Positions 30,821 through 37,953 of a stretch of 55,339 nucleotides of DNA are shown piece after piece (within the stretch, counting starts at the first letter, position 1; each line of letters starts with the position of its first letter). Source of the stretch: a virus; IMG/VR virus record IMGVR_UViG_3300024261_000039, positions 1 to 55,339 of that record; one strand, 5' to 3'. The notes below the pieces were generated by a model, which saw only the letters and a program-made list of their open reading frames with translations, did no database searches and was not told where the DNA came from. Made by a program: the position numbers and the translations under genes.

Positions 30821-31063
30821 CTACGCTTTACACCATACACTTATAATTATTGCGTAAGGGCCATCATTGTCGGTTCTACGCTCCACGTATGCGGCCAACA
30901 TAGTTTCTTTGTCATCTGATAAGTCTCTGACATCGGCCTTATCTATGTGTTTTTGCTCACTACCCAACCATTTATATTTACCACTACAATATTTGCAGGT
31001 GTATGTATTAAAAGGTAATGCTTTAATCATTTTTTTAGCTTGGGATTTTTTGATAAGTTTCAT
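30821..31063 (-). CDS. Small basic protein with CxxC
   Basis: An 80-residue protein, very Lys-rich at the start (KLIKKSQAKKMIKALPF), then CKYC and a strand pair ending in SVWCKA. GGAGTGG stands before the ATG at 31063; a GTG at 31072 is a weaker alternative. It sits between the terminator 31133-31150 and promoter copy 2, so its own promoter should lie in the AT-rich 31064-31130. Role unknown. Confidence 0.5.
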   Translation of the reverse strand: MKLIKKSQAKKMIKALPFNTYTCKYCSGKYKWLGSEQKHIDKADVRDLSDDKETMLAAYVERRTDNDGPYAIIISVWCKA

Positions 31064-31122
31064 TTTTACCACTCCATTTTTTGTGATTGTTTTATTTTTA
31101 AATTAACTTTGATAAATTGACT

Positions 31123-31150
31123 TAAAAATAAACGGGCCATTTCTGGCCCG
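31123..31150 (-). terminator. Intrinsic terminator
   Basis: Stem CGGGCCA (31133-31139), loop of four, TGGCCCG (31144-31150), followed on the minus strand by TTTATTTTTAAG. It is six bases beyond the stop of the 307-residue gene. Confidence 0.75.
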
Positions 31151-31156
31151 ATGTTT

Positions 31157-32080
31157 TTATGCTATTGCGGCTAATTCTAAAGCTTGTTTTTCAGTCCAGA
31201 AAAAATCTTGATCTTGGGACTTTTCAAGGTTATTTCTATCGCTTTGTTTACCGCCCTTCATACGTAAGAATTTAAGCTTTATAGTATCGGCTGATCTATC
31301 ATCGTGCTTGTCGGCGTCCATAAACTTTGAGCGTATTTGATCGCTTACTTTCCATTCCTTTTTACATTCCTTTGTATTAAGGGCAATAACTACGTGGTGG
31401 CCGTCTTTGATCGCTTTAATGGTTCTATTTCTAACTGTTTCGTTAGCGTTTGAACCACTGAAAACCCTTGTAACATTACTAAGCCCTAATTTTTTGTCTT
31501 TTTCAAAATAGGCTAAACCCTTGGAATATTCGACAAAGGAAATAAAAGAAAACATCTCATAGATACTTTTGAATTGTTTGAATAAATCTTGAGTACCATT
31601 CAAACGAATAATTAATAAATCCTTGTACTTTTGGTGCAAAAAACTTAATTCGTCGGCTATTCTTTGAATAAATGCTTCAAAATGAAATATCATTAAAATT
31701 GTACGTTTTATTTTGGCGTTATCTGCTACCTCCATGCCCAATTGGCCTGACCACGCTAAACAAGTTAAAAAGCACCCGTTTTGTTCTGCCCATGGGCATA
31801 AGGTTTTTTTGCTTACTTTGTTATGCGGTGACAAGAAAAGTACATATTGAATTTTCCCTGTCTCTTTTTTTGTCTTTTCTGTTTTTGCTGATTTACTTAA
31901 CAAAAAATCCATGGGCTTGTTTAAGTAGCCGTAATTGCTTACGCCTTGTGTTTCACTTTTTAGCCACGTTTTAGCGTAGTCCGTCAATTTATTGCTATTT
32001 AATAATGTTTCTAAGGCTAGTGGTTTAAATGTGAAGGGTTTTAATCGCTTAACACCTTGATAATCTTTTTTTAATATCAT
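31157..32080 (-). CDS. Conserved phage protein with Cys cluster, unknown function
   Basis: A 307-residue protein in an AT-rich single-gene unit. It has the ordered motifs LSPHNKV, LCPWAEQNGCFLTCLAWSGQLG (three Cys), RTILMIFHFEAFIQ, IIRLNGTQDL, SFVEYSKGLAYF and SGSNANE. That order matches a widespread uncharacterised phage family; GP88-like is the nearest name I recall, unverified. The ATG at 32080 has GGAGA eight bases upstream. The Cys cluster could hold a metal centre (inference). Promoter-operator 32114-32166 and terminator 31123-31150 bracket it. Confidence 0.6.
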   Translation of the reverse strand: MILKKDYQGVKRLKPFTFKPLALETLLNSNKLTDYAKTWLKSETQGVSNYGYLNKPMDFLLSKSAKTEKTKKETGKIQYVLFLSPHNKVSKKTLCPWAEQNGCFLTCLAWSGQLGMEVADNAKIKRTILMIFHFEAFIQRIADELSFLHQKYKDLLIIRLNGTQDLFKQFKSIYEMFSFISFVEYSKGLAYFEKDKKLGLSNVTRVFSGSNANETVRNRTIKAIKDGHHVVIALNTKECKKEWKVSDQIRSKFMDADKHDDRSADTIKLKFLRMKGGKQSDRNNLEKSQDQDFFWTEKQALELAAIA

Positions 32081-32113
32081 TATTAAAGTCTCCGTTGTGT
32101 TGTTTAAAATCAA

Positions 32114-32166
32114 TTAGCAATTGCTAACTCACCTTTAGATTATCATTTTACTAAGTGATACGTCAA
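32114..32166 (-). promoter_or_regulatory. Promoter-operator unit for the 307-residue gene
   Basis: On the minus strand: TTGACG (32166-32161), 16 bases, GATAAT (32144-32139), then the 14-bp perfect palindrome TTAGCAATTGCTAA (32114-32127) right after the predicted start. Same architecture as 29048-29099 and the 67-bp repeats. Confidence 0.7.
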
Positions 32167-32602
32167 TAGCATAAGGCTAAAACATGGCCTTAAAAATCCC
32201 TTATATAAGGTATAAACCTTGATTTCTATACAGTATTCAACCCTTGTTGAATAATTTAAAAATCAAGGACTTATGCTAGAATTGATTTTTAACTGGTAGG
32301 TTATATAGGCCATTATTCATAAAGTTAAAATAATACTATTAGCTTAATCAATAGCTTAGGGTGAATGATGGCAAAATGGTGGCAAACGGGGCGGGATTAA
32401 AAAGGTAAAAAATAAAAAGAGGGGCGGCCGTTTTCAGACCCTAGAGACCCCCTGTGGGGGTCGTGGCCCCCCACCCTCATATACATACAATAATGACGGT
32501 GAATTAGTAGTAAAAATAAAATCGGGATTTTTATATTAAGGGGGTGGGACTCGCGACCCCACCCTTTAACACAGTACGAGGGGTGGCTCATGGAAGGGCC
32601 GT
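32167..32602. other. Non-coding cis-acting region before terL
   Basis: No supported gene. AT-rich left half: palindrome CCTTATATAAGG (32199-32210), then a nested structure with outer arms CCTTGATTT (32217-32225) and AAATCAAGG (32260-32268) around hairpin TATTCAAC-CCTT-GTTGAATA (32234-32253). A weak plus promoter may be TTGATT/TATAGG (32282-32309). The GC-rich right half has hairpin GACCCCC-TGT-GGGGGTC (32446-32462) and GGGTGGG/CCCACCC (32542-32564). Possible origin, packaging site or leader of terL. Confidence 0.5.
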
Positions 32603-33916
32603 ATGAACCAAGTAGAAATACCGTACCACCCAAGACCTCTTCAGAGGCATCTCCACGATAGCGTCCGTAGATGGACAGTAGTTGTAGCCCACAGACGATT
32701 TGGCAAGACATTCTGGGCAATTAATCACCTGCTCCGTGACGCCTTGACGATGCGTAAGAAAAACGTGCGTCTGGCCTACATAGCCCCCACGTACAGACAA
32801 GCCAAGGTGATCGCATGGGACATCTTGAAGAATATGTCCCGTGTCATCCCAGACATATCGATCAACGAAACGGAACTCCGCATAGATTACCCAACTGGGG
32901 CTAGGATTCGGTTATATGGAGCAGGGGATGACCCCGATGCCCTCCGTGGTCAGTACTTCCACGGGGTCGTGATGGACGAGTATGCTCAGATGCCAGCAAA
33001 TCTCTTTGGGGAGATTTTGAGACCCGCCTTATCTGATAAGAAAGGCTATGCCATCTGGATCGGGACGCCCATGGGACAGGACGCTTTCCACGATCTGTAC
33101 CAACAAGCCAAGATCAAAGAAGAGGCAGACCCAAAGTCCCCGTGGATGACCGCTCTCTTCCGCGCCTCTGAGACTAATGTCATCGATTCTGACGAACTCG
33201 CAGACGCTAAAGACATCATGACTGATGCCGAGTTTAATCAGGAGTACGAATGCTCTTTCCAAGCGGCCATCGAGGGCAGTTACTACGGGTCTTTCATGGA
33301 CAGAGCAGAGAACGAGGGCAGGTTAATCTCTGTACCTCATGACCCCATGCTACCTGTCCACACGGCATGGGATTTAGGGATTTCGGATTCCACCTGCATA
33401 CTAATGTATCAGGTTGCTGGGAACGAAATACGCATCATAGATGTGTATGAAATGGACGGGGAGGGGTTAGCGCACTACATCTCATACCTTTCCACGAAAC
33501 CTTACACTTGGGGTAGTCACACAGCCCCCCATGACATACAGGTCAGGGAGTTAGGGACAGGGAGATCGCGTCTGGAACAGGCCGCCTCGCTAGGTATTAA
33601 CTTCCAAATAGCCCCCCAGATTGGCGTCCAAGATGGTATCAACGCAGTGAGAACTATCTTTCCACGTATCTGGATCGACAAGGTGAACTGTAAGTTAGTT
33701 GTCGAGGCTCTTCGGAATTACCGCAGGGAGAAGAACAAGAGGACAGGGGAGTTCAAACCAAGACCACTCCACGATTGGAGTTCTCATATTTGTGACGCTG
33801 TACGCTACATGGCCGTCAATTTCAACGAGCAGTCCAAGCTTATCCACGCAGGTAGGGAGCGGAAGAAGATGTCCCAATCCCAGTGGATGTCTGGTGACTC
33901 TACAGCGGGGGACTAA
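32603..33916 (+). CDS. terL: Terminase large subunit
   Basis: The 437-residue packaging motor has an ATPase domain with Walker A AHRRFGKT (29-36), Walker B VVMDEY (123-128) and coupling motif IWIGTP. An RNase H-like nuclease domain follows, with Asp256 in TAWDLGISD and the late acidic motif HDWSSHICDAVRYMA. GGAAGGG stands four bases before the ATG. The gene follows a 490-base non-coding region and is followed directly by the Q-like gene. Confidence 0.93.
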   Translation: MNQVEIPYHPRPLQRHLHDSVRRWTVVVAHRRFGKTFWAINHLLRDALTMRKKNVRLAYIAPTYRQAKVIAWDILKNMSRVIPDISINETELRIDYPTGARIRLYGAGDDPDALRGQYFHGVVMDEYAQMPANLFGEILRPALSDKKGYAIWIGTPMGQDAFHDLYQQAKIKEEADPKSPWMTALFRASETNVIDSDELADAKDIMTDAEFNQEYECSFQAAIEGSYYGSFMDRAENEGRLISVPHDPMLPVHTAWDLGISDSTCILMYQVAGNEIRIIDVYEMDGEGLAHYISYLSTKPYTWGSHTAPHDIQVRELGTGRSRLEQAASLGINFQIAPQIGVQDGINAVRTIFPRIWIDKVNCKLVVEALRNYRREKNKRTGEFKPRPLHDWSSHICDAVRYMAVNFNEQSKLIHAGRERKKMSQSQWMSGDSTAGD

Positions 33917-34288
33917 ATGGCACGAAGATCATCAATACCTGTGGTCGTGGAAGACCGTATATACGAGTGGGTTAACTGGGAGAGGTCTATGTTGGAAACC
34001 TCTGCAATTGGATACCCCCACGAAACCATGGAGTCCAAGCTATCCCGTGGGGTTGCCACGGAGTCTGGCCCCTCCTCGTCACGAACCCCTGAAGTCTTGG
34101 TGCCACGACACCTCCAAGTCATTGATCACGTAATGACAAGGATGCCACCTAAGTTACAGGACGCCCTTATATCCCACTACTCCTTAGACCCACGGGCCAA
34201 GGTCAGTAAGCACCACCTGACCAAGGCTCAGTATTGGTTATTAGGGGCATTAGAACACGCAGTCACTGATATTAATACCAGAGTGTAA
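33917..34288 (+). CDS. Antiterminator Q-like protein
   Basis: The 123-residue protein matches the layout of small phage Q/ArpU-like late regulators: an N-terminal YEWVNWERSM...GYP helix, a Ser/Pro-rich linker, then IDHVMTRMPPKLQDALISHYSLD and a sigma-region-4-like helix pair HHLTKAQYWLLGALEHAV. The ATG immediately follows the terL stop. Directly downstream are two promoter-terminator pairs and the late operon, the context expected of Q. A packaging accessory role is an alternative, since it is co-transcribed with terL. Confidence 0.5.
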   Translation: MARRSSIPVVVEDRIYEWVNWERSMLETSAIGYPHETMESKLSRGVATESGPSSSRTPEVLVPRHLQVIDHVMTRMPPKLQDALISHYSLDPRAKVSKHHLTKAQYWLLGALEHAVTDINTRV

Positions 34289-34293
34289 ACTAT

Positions 34294-34321
34294 TAGCTAT
34301 TGTGTAAGCAATAGCTATAAT
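34294..34321 (+). promoter_or_regulatory. Candidate small-RNA promoter with inverted repeat
   Basis: A consensus TATAAT (34316-34321) ends an inverted repeat with perfect 9-bp arms TAGCTATTG (34294-34302) and CAATAGCTA (34309-34317). The right arm resembles the AGCAAWTGCT operator. The -35 (TTAGCT region) is weak, so an activator or the arms may matter. The predicted start is 34325-34328. Confidence 0.45.
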
Positions 34322-34324
34322 AGT

Positions 34325-34390
34325 AGTGTGGCTAGGTTACAAGCGTATCCGAACCGAGCAATCCCACCCACTGCTCTTGCCACACTTTTT
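34325..34390 (+). ncRNA. Candidate small RNA with three-way junction and terminator
   Basis: Closing stem AGTGTGGC/GCCACACT (34325-34332 with 34379-34386) encloses hairpins GGTT/AACC (34335-34338 with 34352-34355) and GAGCA/TGCTC (34356-34360 with 34372-34376). Five T residues follow (34386-34390). A TATAAT lies just upstream. About 65 bases in all, in the gap between the Q-like and HNH genes. Confidence 0.45.
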
Positions 34391-34410
34391 AACTACCTGT
34401 GCGTGATAAT

Positions 34411-34941
34411 ATGTCAGTTACTTCTCCAAAGAGACTAACCCTAGCCGATGTTTTAGTACTCCCCATCCAGTGGGACGTTGACTTATCAGAATTTGTCTGG
34501 TCTAGGGATGTAGCCAGACGGTGTAAAAGGGGGGATGTGGTTGGTGGTATTTGCACAAAGACGGGTTATCGAAGAATGAAGTACCAAGGTAAATACTACT
34601 ATATCCATAGATTAGCCTACGTGTGGCACACAGGGCAGACCTTGACTCAGTGTATTGACCATATAAACGGTGACCGTAGTGATAACAGACGAGAGAATTT
34701 ACGTCAGGTAACCCACAGGGTCAATAACCAGAATAAGAGAAGGTACACAAACAACACCACGGGCGTCACAGGGGTAAGGATGATGTCCACGGGGAGGTTC
34801 AACTCCTTCATCTGGAAGAATGGAAGAAGATTACACATAGGATGCCACGACACTTTAGTGGAGGCGTCCAGAGCAAGGCGCGGGGCAGAGATAGACTTGG
34901 GTTACCACGCTAATCATGGAAATGTGATGATTCCTACATAA
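34411..34941 (+). CDS. HNH homing endonuclease
   Basis: The 176-residue protein has the HNH_3/NUMOD-type core YYIHRLAYVWHTG...CIDHINGDRSDNRRENLRQVTHRVNNQN, followed by an AP2-like module beginning TGVTGVRMMSTGRFNSFIWKNG. Such free-standing enzymes cut cognate DNA lacking the gene and spread by repair. It sits alone between two promoter-terminator units. The start is the ATG at 34411 (GTG at 34399 possible); no good ribosome site is seen. It is probably a selfish insertion in the late control region. Confidence 0.85.
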   Translation: MSVTSPKRLTLADVLVLPIQWDVDLSEFVWSRDVARRCKRGDVVGGICTKTGYRRMKYQGKYYYIHRLAYVWHTGQTLTQCIDHINGDRSDNRRENLRQVTHRVNNQNKRRYTNNTTGVTGVRMMSTGRFNSFIWKNGRRLHIGCHDTLVEASRARRGAEIDLGYHANHGNVMIPT

Positions 34942-34942
34942 G

Positions 34943-34980
34943 AGCAATTGCTTGCAATTAATCATTTTTATTGTTATAAT
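34943..34980 (+). promoter_or_regulatory. Late promoter with operator on the -35
   Basis: TTGCAA (34952-34957), exactly 17 bases, TATAAT (34975-34980): the best promoter match in the window. The operator palindrome AGCAATTGCT (34943-34952) abuts and shares a base with the -35. Confidence 0.75.
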
Positions 34981-34986
34981 ATTACT

Positions 34987-35063
34987 CATACTGGTGGTTT
35001 TTAACTCTCCGTTTACCCACTTGTTGTTACCCCCTACCTGCTCCTTCAGATAGGGGGTTTTTT
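34987..35063 (+). terminator. Short leader RNA ending in an intrinsic terminator before the late operon
   Basis: From the predicted start near 34987 the transcript meets stem ACCCCCTA/TAGGGGGT (35029-35036 with 35051-35058) and six T residues within about 75 bases, before the first late gene (35081). This resembles lambda pR'-tR', where Q lets polymerase pass. Confidence 0.65.
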
Positions 35064-35080
35064 ATACCCAGAGAGAACAT

Positions 35081-35509
35081 ATGACTGACGTTGACCTTGA
35101 AGCAATCGTTGACCTCGACATAGAGACAGACGAGTTACCCGTAGAAATGACGCGGGCAATGACGCCCCGCAAGCCCAAGCGTAAGAAGACCGCTGGGTCT
35201 GGTCGCAAGAAGGGTACTAAGAATAAAGAGAAACAGTTCGGTGAGAGATACATAGCCGATGCCTTAACTACTATGGGGTGTTGTCCTCTCAGGTCTTTAG
35301 TCCGTGTGGGCAGAAAGGCCGAGAAACAAGGGCAGTACTCATCCGCGATCAAGGCGTATAGCGACATTTTAGGTTACATCCAAGCAAAACCCCGCGCACC
35401 TCTTGTGGCGATTGAATCTAAAGGGAACTTAGTATTCAAGTGGCAAGACGAGGCTGAGACTAAAGAAGAGAATTTTATAATAGACCAGACATCTGGTGAC
35501 AGGGAATAG
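35081..35509 (+). CDS. Putative terminase small subunit
   Basis: The 142-residue protein has an acidic N-terminus, a basic GRKKGTKNKEKQ hinge (a common TerS start) and a helical core ALTTMGCCPLRSLVRVGRKAEKQGQYSSAIKAYSDILGYIQAKPRAP. That core resembles small subunits of the GRPKG-type. GAGAG stands five bases before the ATG. First gene of the late operon, three bases before the portal gene. Unusually, terL lies upstream, separated by the HNH region. Confidence 0.5.
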   Translation: MTDVDLEAIVDLDIETDELPVEMTRAMTPRKPKRKKTAGSGRKKGTKNKEKQFGERYIADALTTMGCCPLRSLVRVGRKAEKQGQYSSAIKAYSDILGYIQAKPRAPLVAIESKGNLVFKWQDEAETKEENFIIDQTSGDRE

Positions 35510-35511
35510 TA

Positions 35512-37701
35512 ATGGAAGAAGAGTTGAACCAGATTATAGACGATGAGTTCGATAATCTACCAGACATGGAAGACCTAGAAGACCCTGCGGTGGAGGATAT
35601 TGACGCTCTATTAGACGGTGACCGAGAGATGTCAGAGAGGTTATCCGCGCTAGGTGTCAGCTTGCAGTTGAAGGCCGATGAGTCAGTTGCCCAACGCGCT
35701 GAGATCGAAGGTAACTGGATGGACGATCTCAAGCAGTTCAACGGGGAGTATTCCGATGTTGAGAAGTCCAGACTCAAAGCATCTGGGGGTTCAATGTTGT
35801 TCGCCAACATTACCCGTCCTAAAGTCAACGCGGCTGAGGCGAGAATAAGCGACATCTTATTTCCCACGGACGATAGGAACTGGGACATAAGACCAACCCC
35901 AGTACCTGAGTTACAAGACTTTCAAGAATCTGAAACCCCAGTGGGCATGACGCCAGAGGGCAATGAGGTTCAAGAACGTGACGTTGCCGCAGGTCTTGTT
36001 GAAGAGGCCACCGTCAGAGCAAAGAAGATGAAAGACGAGATGGACGATCAGCTTATCGAGGCTAATTGGTCATCTGTCTGTAGAGAGATTATCCACGATG
36101 CCGTGCTGACGGGAACAGGCATCTTGAAGGGAGTGACTGTCTATGACAGGGTCTCCAAGAGATGGAACTCCATCCAAGACGAGAACGGTAACACCGCTAG
36201 GGTTTTGGAAATGACCATGGATAAGCGACCAACGTGTGAGCGTGTCGATCCATGGGATTTCTTTCCCGATATGTCGGCTAGGAAGATTGATGAGGCTGAA
36301 TTTGTCCTTCAACGTCATGTCATGTCGCGCAAAGACTTACGTGGCCTTGCCAAGCAAGAGGGTTACTTAGCGGGTCAGATCAACGACATCTTGATGGGGG
36401 AGGGTGAAGAGACGCCAACCGCTACACATCTTGAAGAGATGCGGAGCATGGCGGGCATATCACTATCTAAACCAACTCGTTACGAGGTTTGGGAATACCA
36501 CGGTGAACTTGACAAGAAAGACCTTGAGGCTTGTGGTTGTGATGTTGACACGGAAGATGAGTTAGACGTTGTCAGTGGCGTAGTGTGGTTTGTTGACGGT
36601 AAGGTCATTAGAGCAACCGTGAACATCCTAGACACAGAGGATATGCCTTATTCCGTGTTTACATGGGAGCAATCAGGAACGTCCATCTTTGGTATAGGTG
36701 TTCCACGATTAATGAATAACAGTCAGAGGGCAATGAATGCCAGTTGGCGAATGGCAATGGACAACGCGGGACTGTCCACTGCACCACAGATTGTCATCAA
36801 CGAGGGTTCGGTTGAGCCAGTTGATGGGGATTGGGCAATACGCCCAAGAAAGATTTGGAGGGCAAAGGGGTTGACAGCGAATGTTCAACAAGCCTTTGGC
36901 ACGTTTGAGATTAACGGGCATCTACAGGAGTTGCTTGCCTTGTTTAATGTTGCGCGTGAACTAGCCGATGAAGAGGCTGGGTTACCTTCAGTAGCACAGG
37001 GAGAGGCGGGCGCACAGCCTGTCAACACTGCGACAGGGATGTCCATTCTTATGAATTCCGCAAACACTGTTTTGCGGAGAGCAATCAAAGCTTGGGATGA
37101 TGGTATAACCTTACCGTTCATCCAACGCTTATATGATTGGAATATGCAGTTCTCTGAGAACGAAGAGGCCAAGGGGGACATGAAGATTCATGCCCGTGGC
37201 TCTTCTCATCTAATTGTCAAAGAGATGCAAGCACAGAATGCTATGGCGTTGATCAACATAGCTGGAAGTCCTCTGCTCCAACCTCTGACTGACGTACCTG
37301 CACTTTATAGACGGGTAGTTACATCCATGCAGATCGATCCAAACGAAGTGGTCAAGACGGACGCTGAGATTGAGCAAGAAATGCAGATGCAACAGCAGAT
37401 GATGCAACAACAACAGCAACCTCCTGTTGACCCACTAGGGCAAGCACACCTTGAGTTGAAACAGCAACAGATTCAGCAAGATGGTCAGTTGAAGCAAGCC
37501 CAGTTACAACAAGACGGTCAGGTTGCAATGGCTAAGTTACAGCAAGCTGACATGGCGTCACAAAGAGCCTCTGAGGCAAAAGCACTTGGAGAGAATTATC
37601 GTGGTGAAGTTGCAGACAAGAAGATTGGGGTTGACATGATGCGGGAAAATAACCGCAGATTAGAGATGGCAATGAAAGAGAAAATGGGTAGTGGCATCTA
37701 A
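35512..37701 (+). CDS. Portal protein
   Basis: The 729-residue protein has the size and features of podoviral portals: an early WMDDLKQFNGEY segment, the wing/stem region around QSGTSIFGIGVPRLMNNSQRAMNASWRMAMDNAG, and GLPSVAQGEAGAQPVNTATGMSILMNSAN. The C-terminal barrel/crown is Gln-rich (MQMQQQMMQQQQQP and a long coiled coil, about 620-725). AGGG stands seven bases before the ATG. It is followed at once by scaffold and capsid genes. Confidence 0.85.
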   Translation: MEEELNQIIDDEFDNLPDMEDLEDPAVEDIDALLDGDREMSERLSALGVSLQLKADESVAQRAEIEGNWMDDLKQFNGEYSDVEKSRLKASGGSMLFANITRPKVNAAEARISDILFPTDDRNWDIRPTPVPELQDFQESETPVGMTPEGNEVQERDVAAGLVEEATVRAKKMKDEMDDQLIEANWSSVCREIIHDAVLTGTGILKGVTVYDRVSKRWNSIQDENGNTARVLEMTMDKRPTCERVDPWDFFPDMSARKIDEAEFVLQRHVMSRKDLRGLAKQEGYLAGQINDILMGEGEETPTATHLEEMRSMAGISLSKPTRYEVWEYHGELDKKDLEACGCDVDTEDELDVVSGVVWFVDGKVIRATVNILDTEDMPYSVFTWEQSGTSIFGIGVPRLMNNSQRAMNASWRMAMDNAGLSTAPQIVINEGSVEPVDGDWAIRPRKIWRAKGLTANVQQAFGTFEINGHLQELLALFNVARELADEEAGLPSVAQGEAGAQPVNTATGMSILMNSANTVLRRAIKAWDDGITLPFIQRLYDWNMQFSENEEAKGDMKIHARGSSHLIVKEMQAQNAMALINIAGSPLLQPLTDVPALYRRVVTSMQIDPNEVVKTDAEIEQEMQMQQQMMQQQQQPPVDPLGQAHLELKQQQIQQDGQLKQAQLQQDGQVAMAKLQQADMASQRASEAKALGENYRGEVADKKIGVDMMRENNRRLEMAMKEKMGSGI

Positions 37702-37916
37702 TGGAGATTGATCCACGGTCACCCACATGGTTTGCAGTCAAGGATTTCTGCATCAAGGAATTAGATACCGCTACTTCTGCTTTAGAGTCGGCATCTATGA
37801 GCCACGAAGAGACTCAGTTTACCCGTGGATATATTAAAGCATTTAGGGAACTTTCAAAACTACCGATGGACTCTCAGTCTGGAATCCGTAGTGTTGGAAG
37901 TGTTGATTATGGATAA
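37701..37916 (+). CDS. Small late protein
   Basis: A 71-residue helical protein (WFAVKDFCIKELDTATSALESASMSHEETQF). The ATG overlaps the portal stop (TAATGG), giving translational coupling. Small genes between portal and scaffold are usual in this phage type; no function can be assigned. A TAGCCGCT direct repeat follows in the 37-base gap. Confidence 0.6.
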   Translation: MEIDPRSPTWFAVKDFCIKELDTATSALESASMSHEETQFTRGYIKAFRELSKLPMDSQSGIRSVGSVDYG

Positions 37917-37953
37917 ATAGCCGCTTTAATTAGCCGCTACACAAGGAAGTGTT

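Noticed and set aside
34325-34390. tRNA-like fold on the minus strand (D-arm-like GAGC/GCTC and GGTTCG)
   Set aside because: Only two arms lie inside the closing stem, there is no anticodon arm of proper size and no T-arm with the usual spacing. The plus strand has the promoter and U-tail, so a small RNA on the plus strand fits better.
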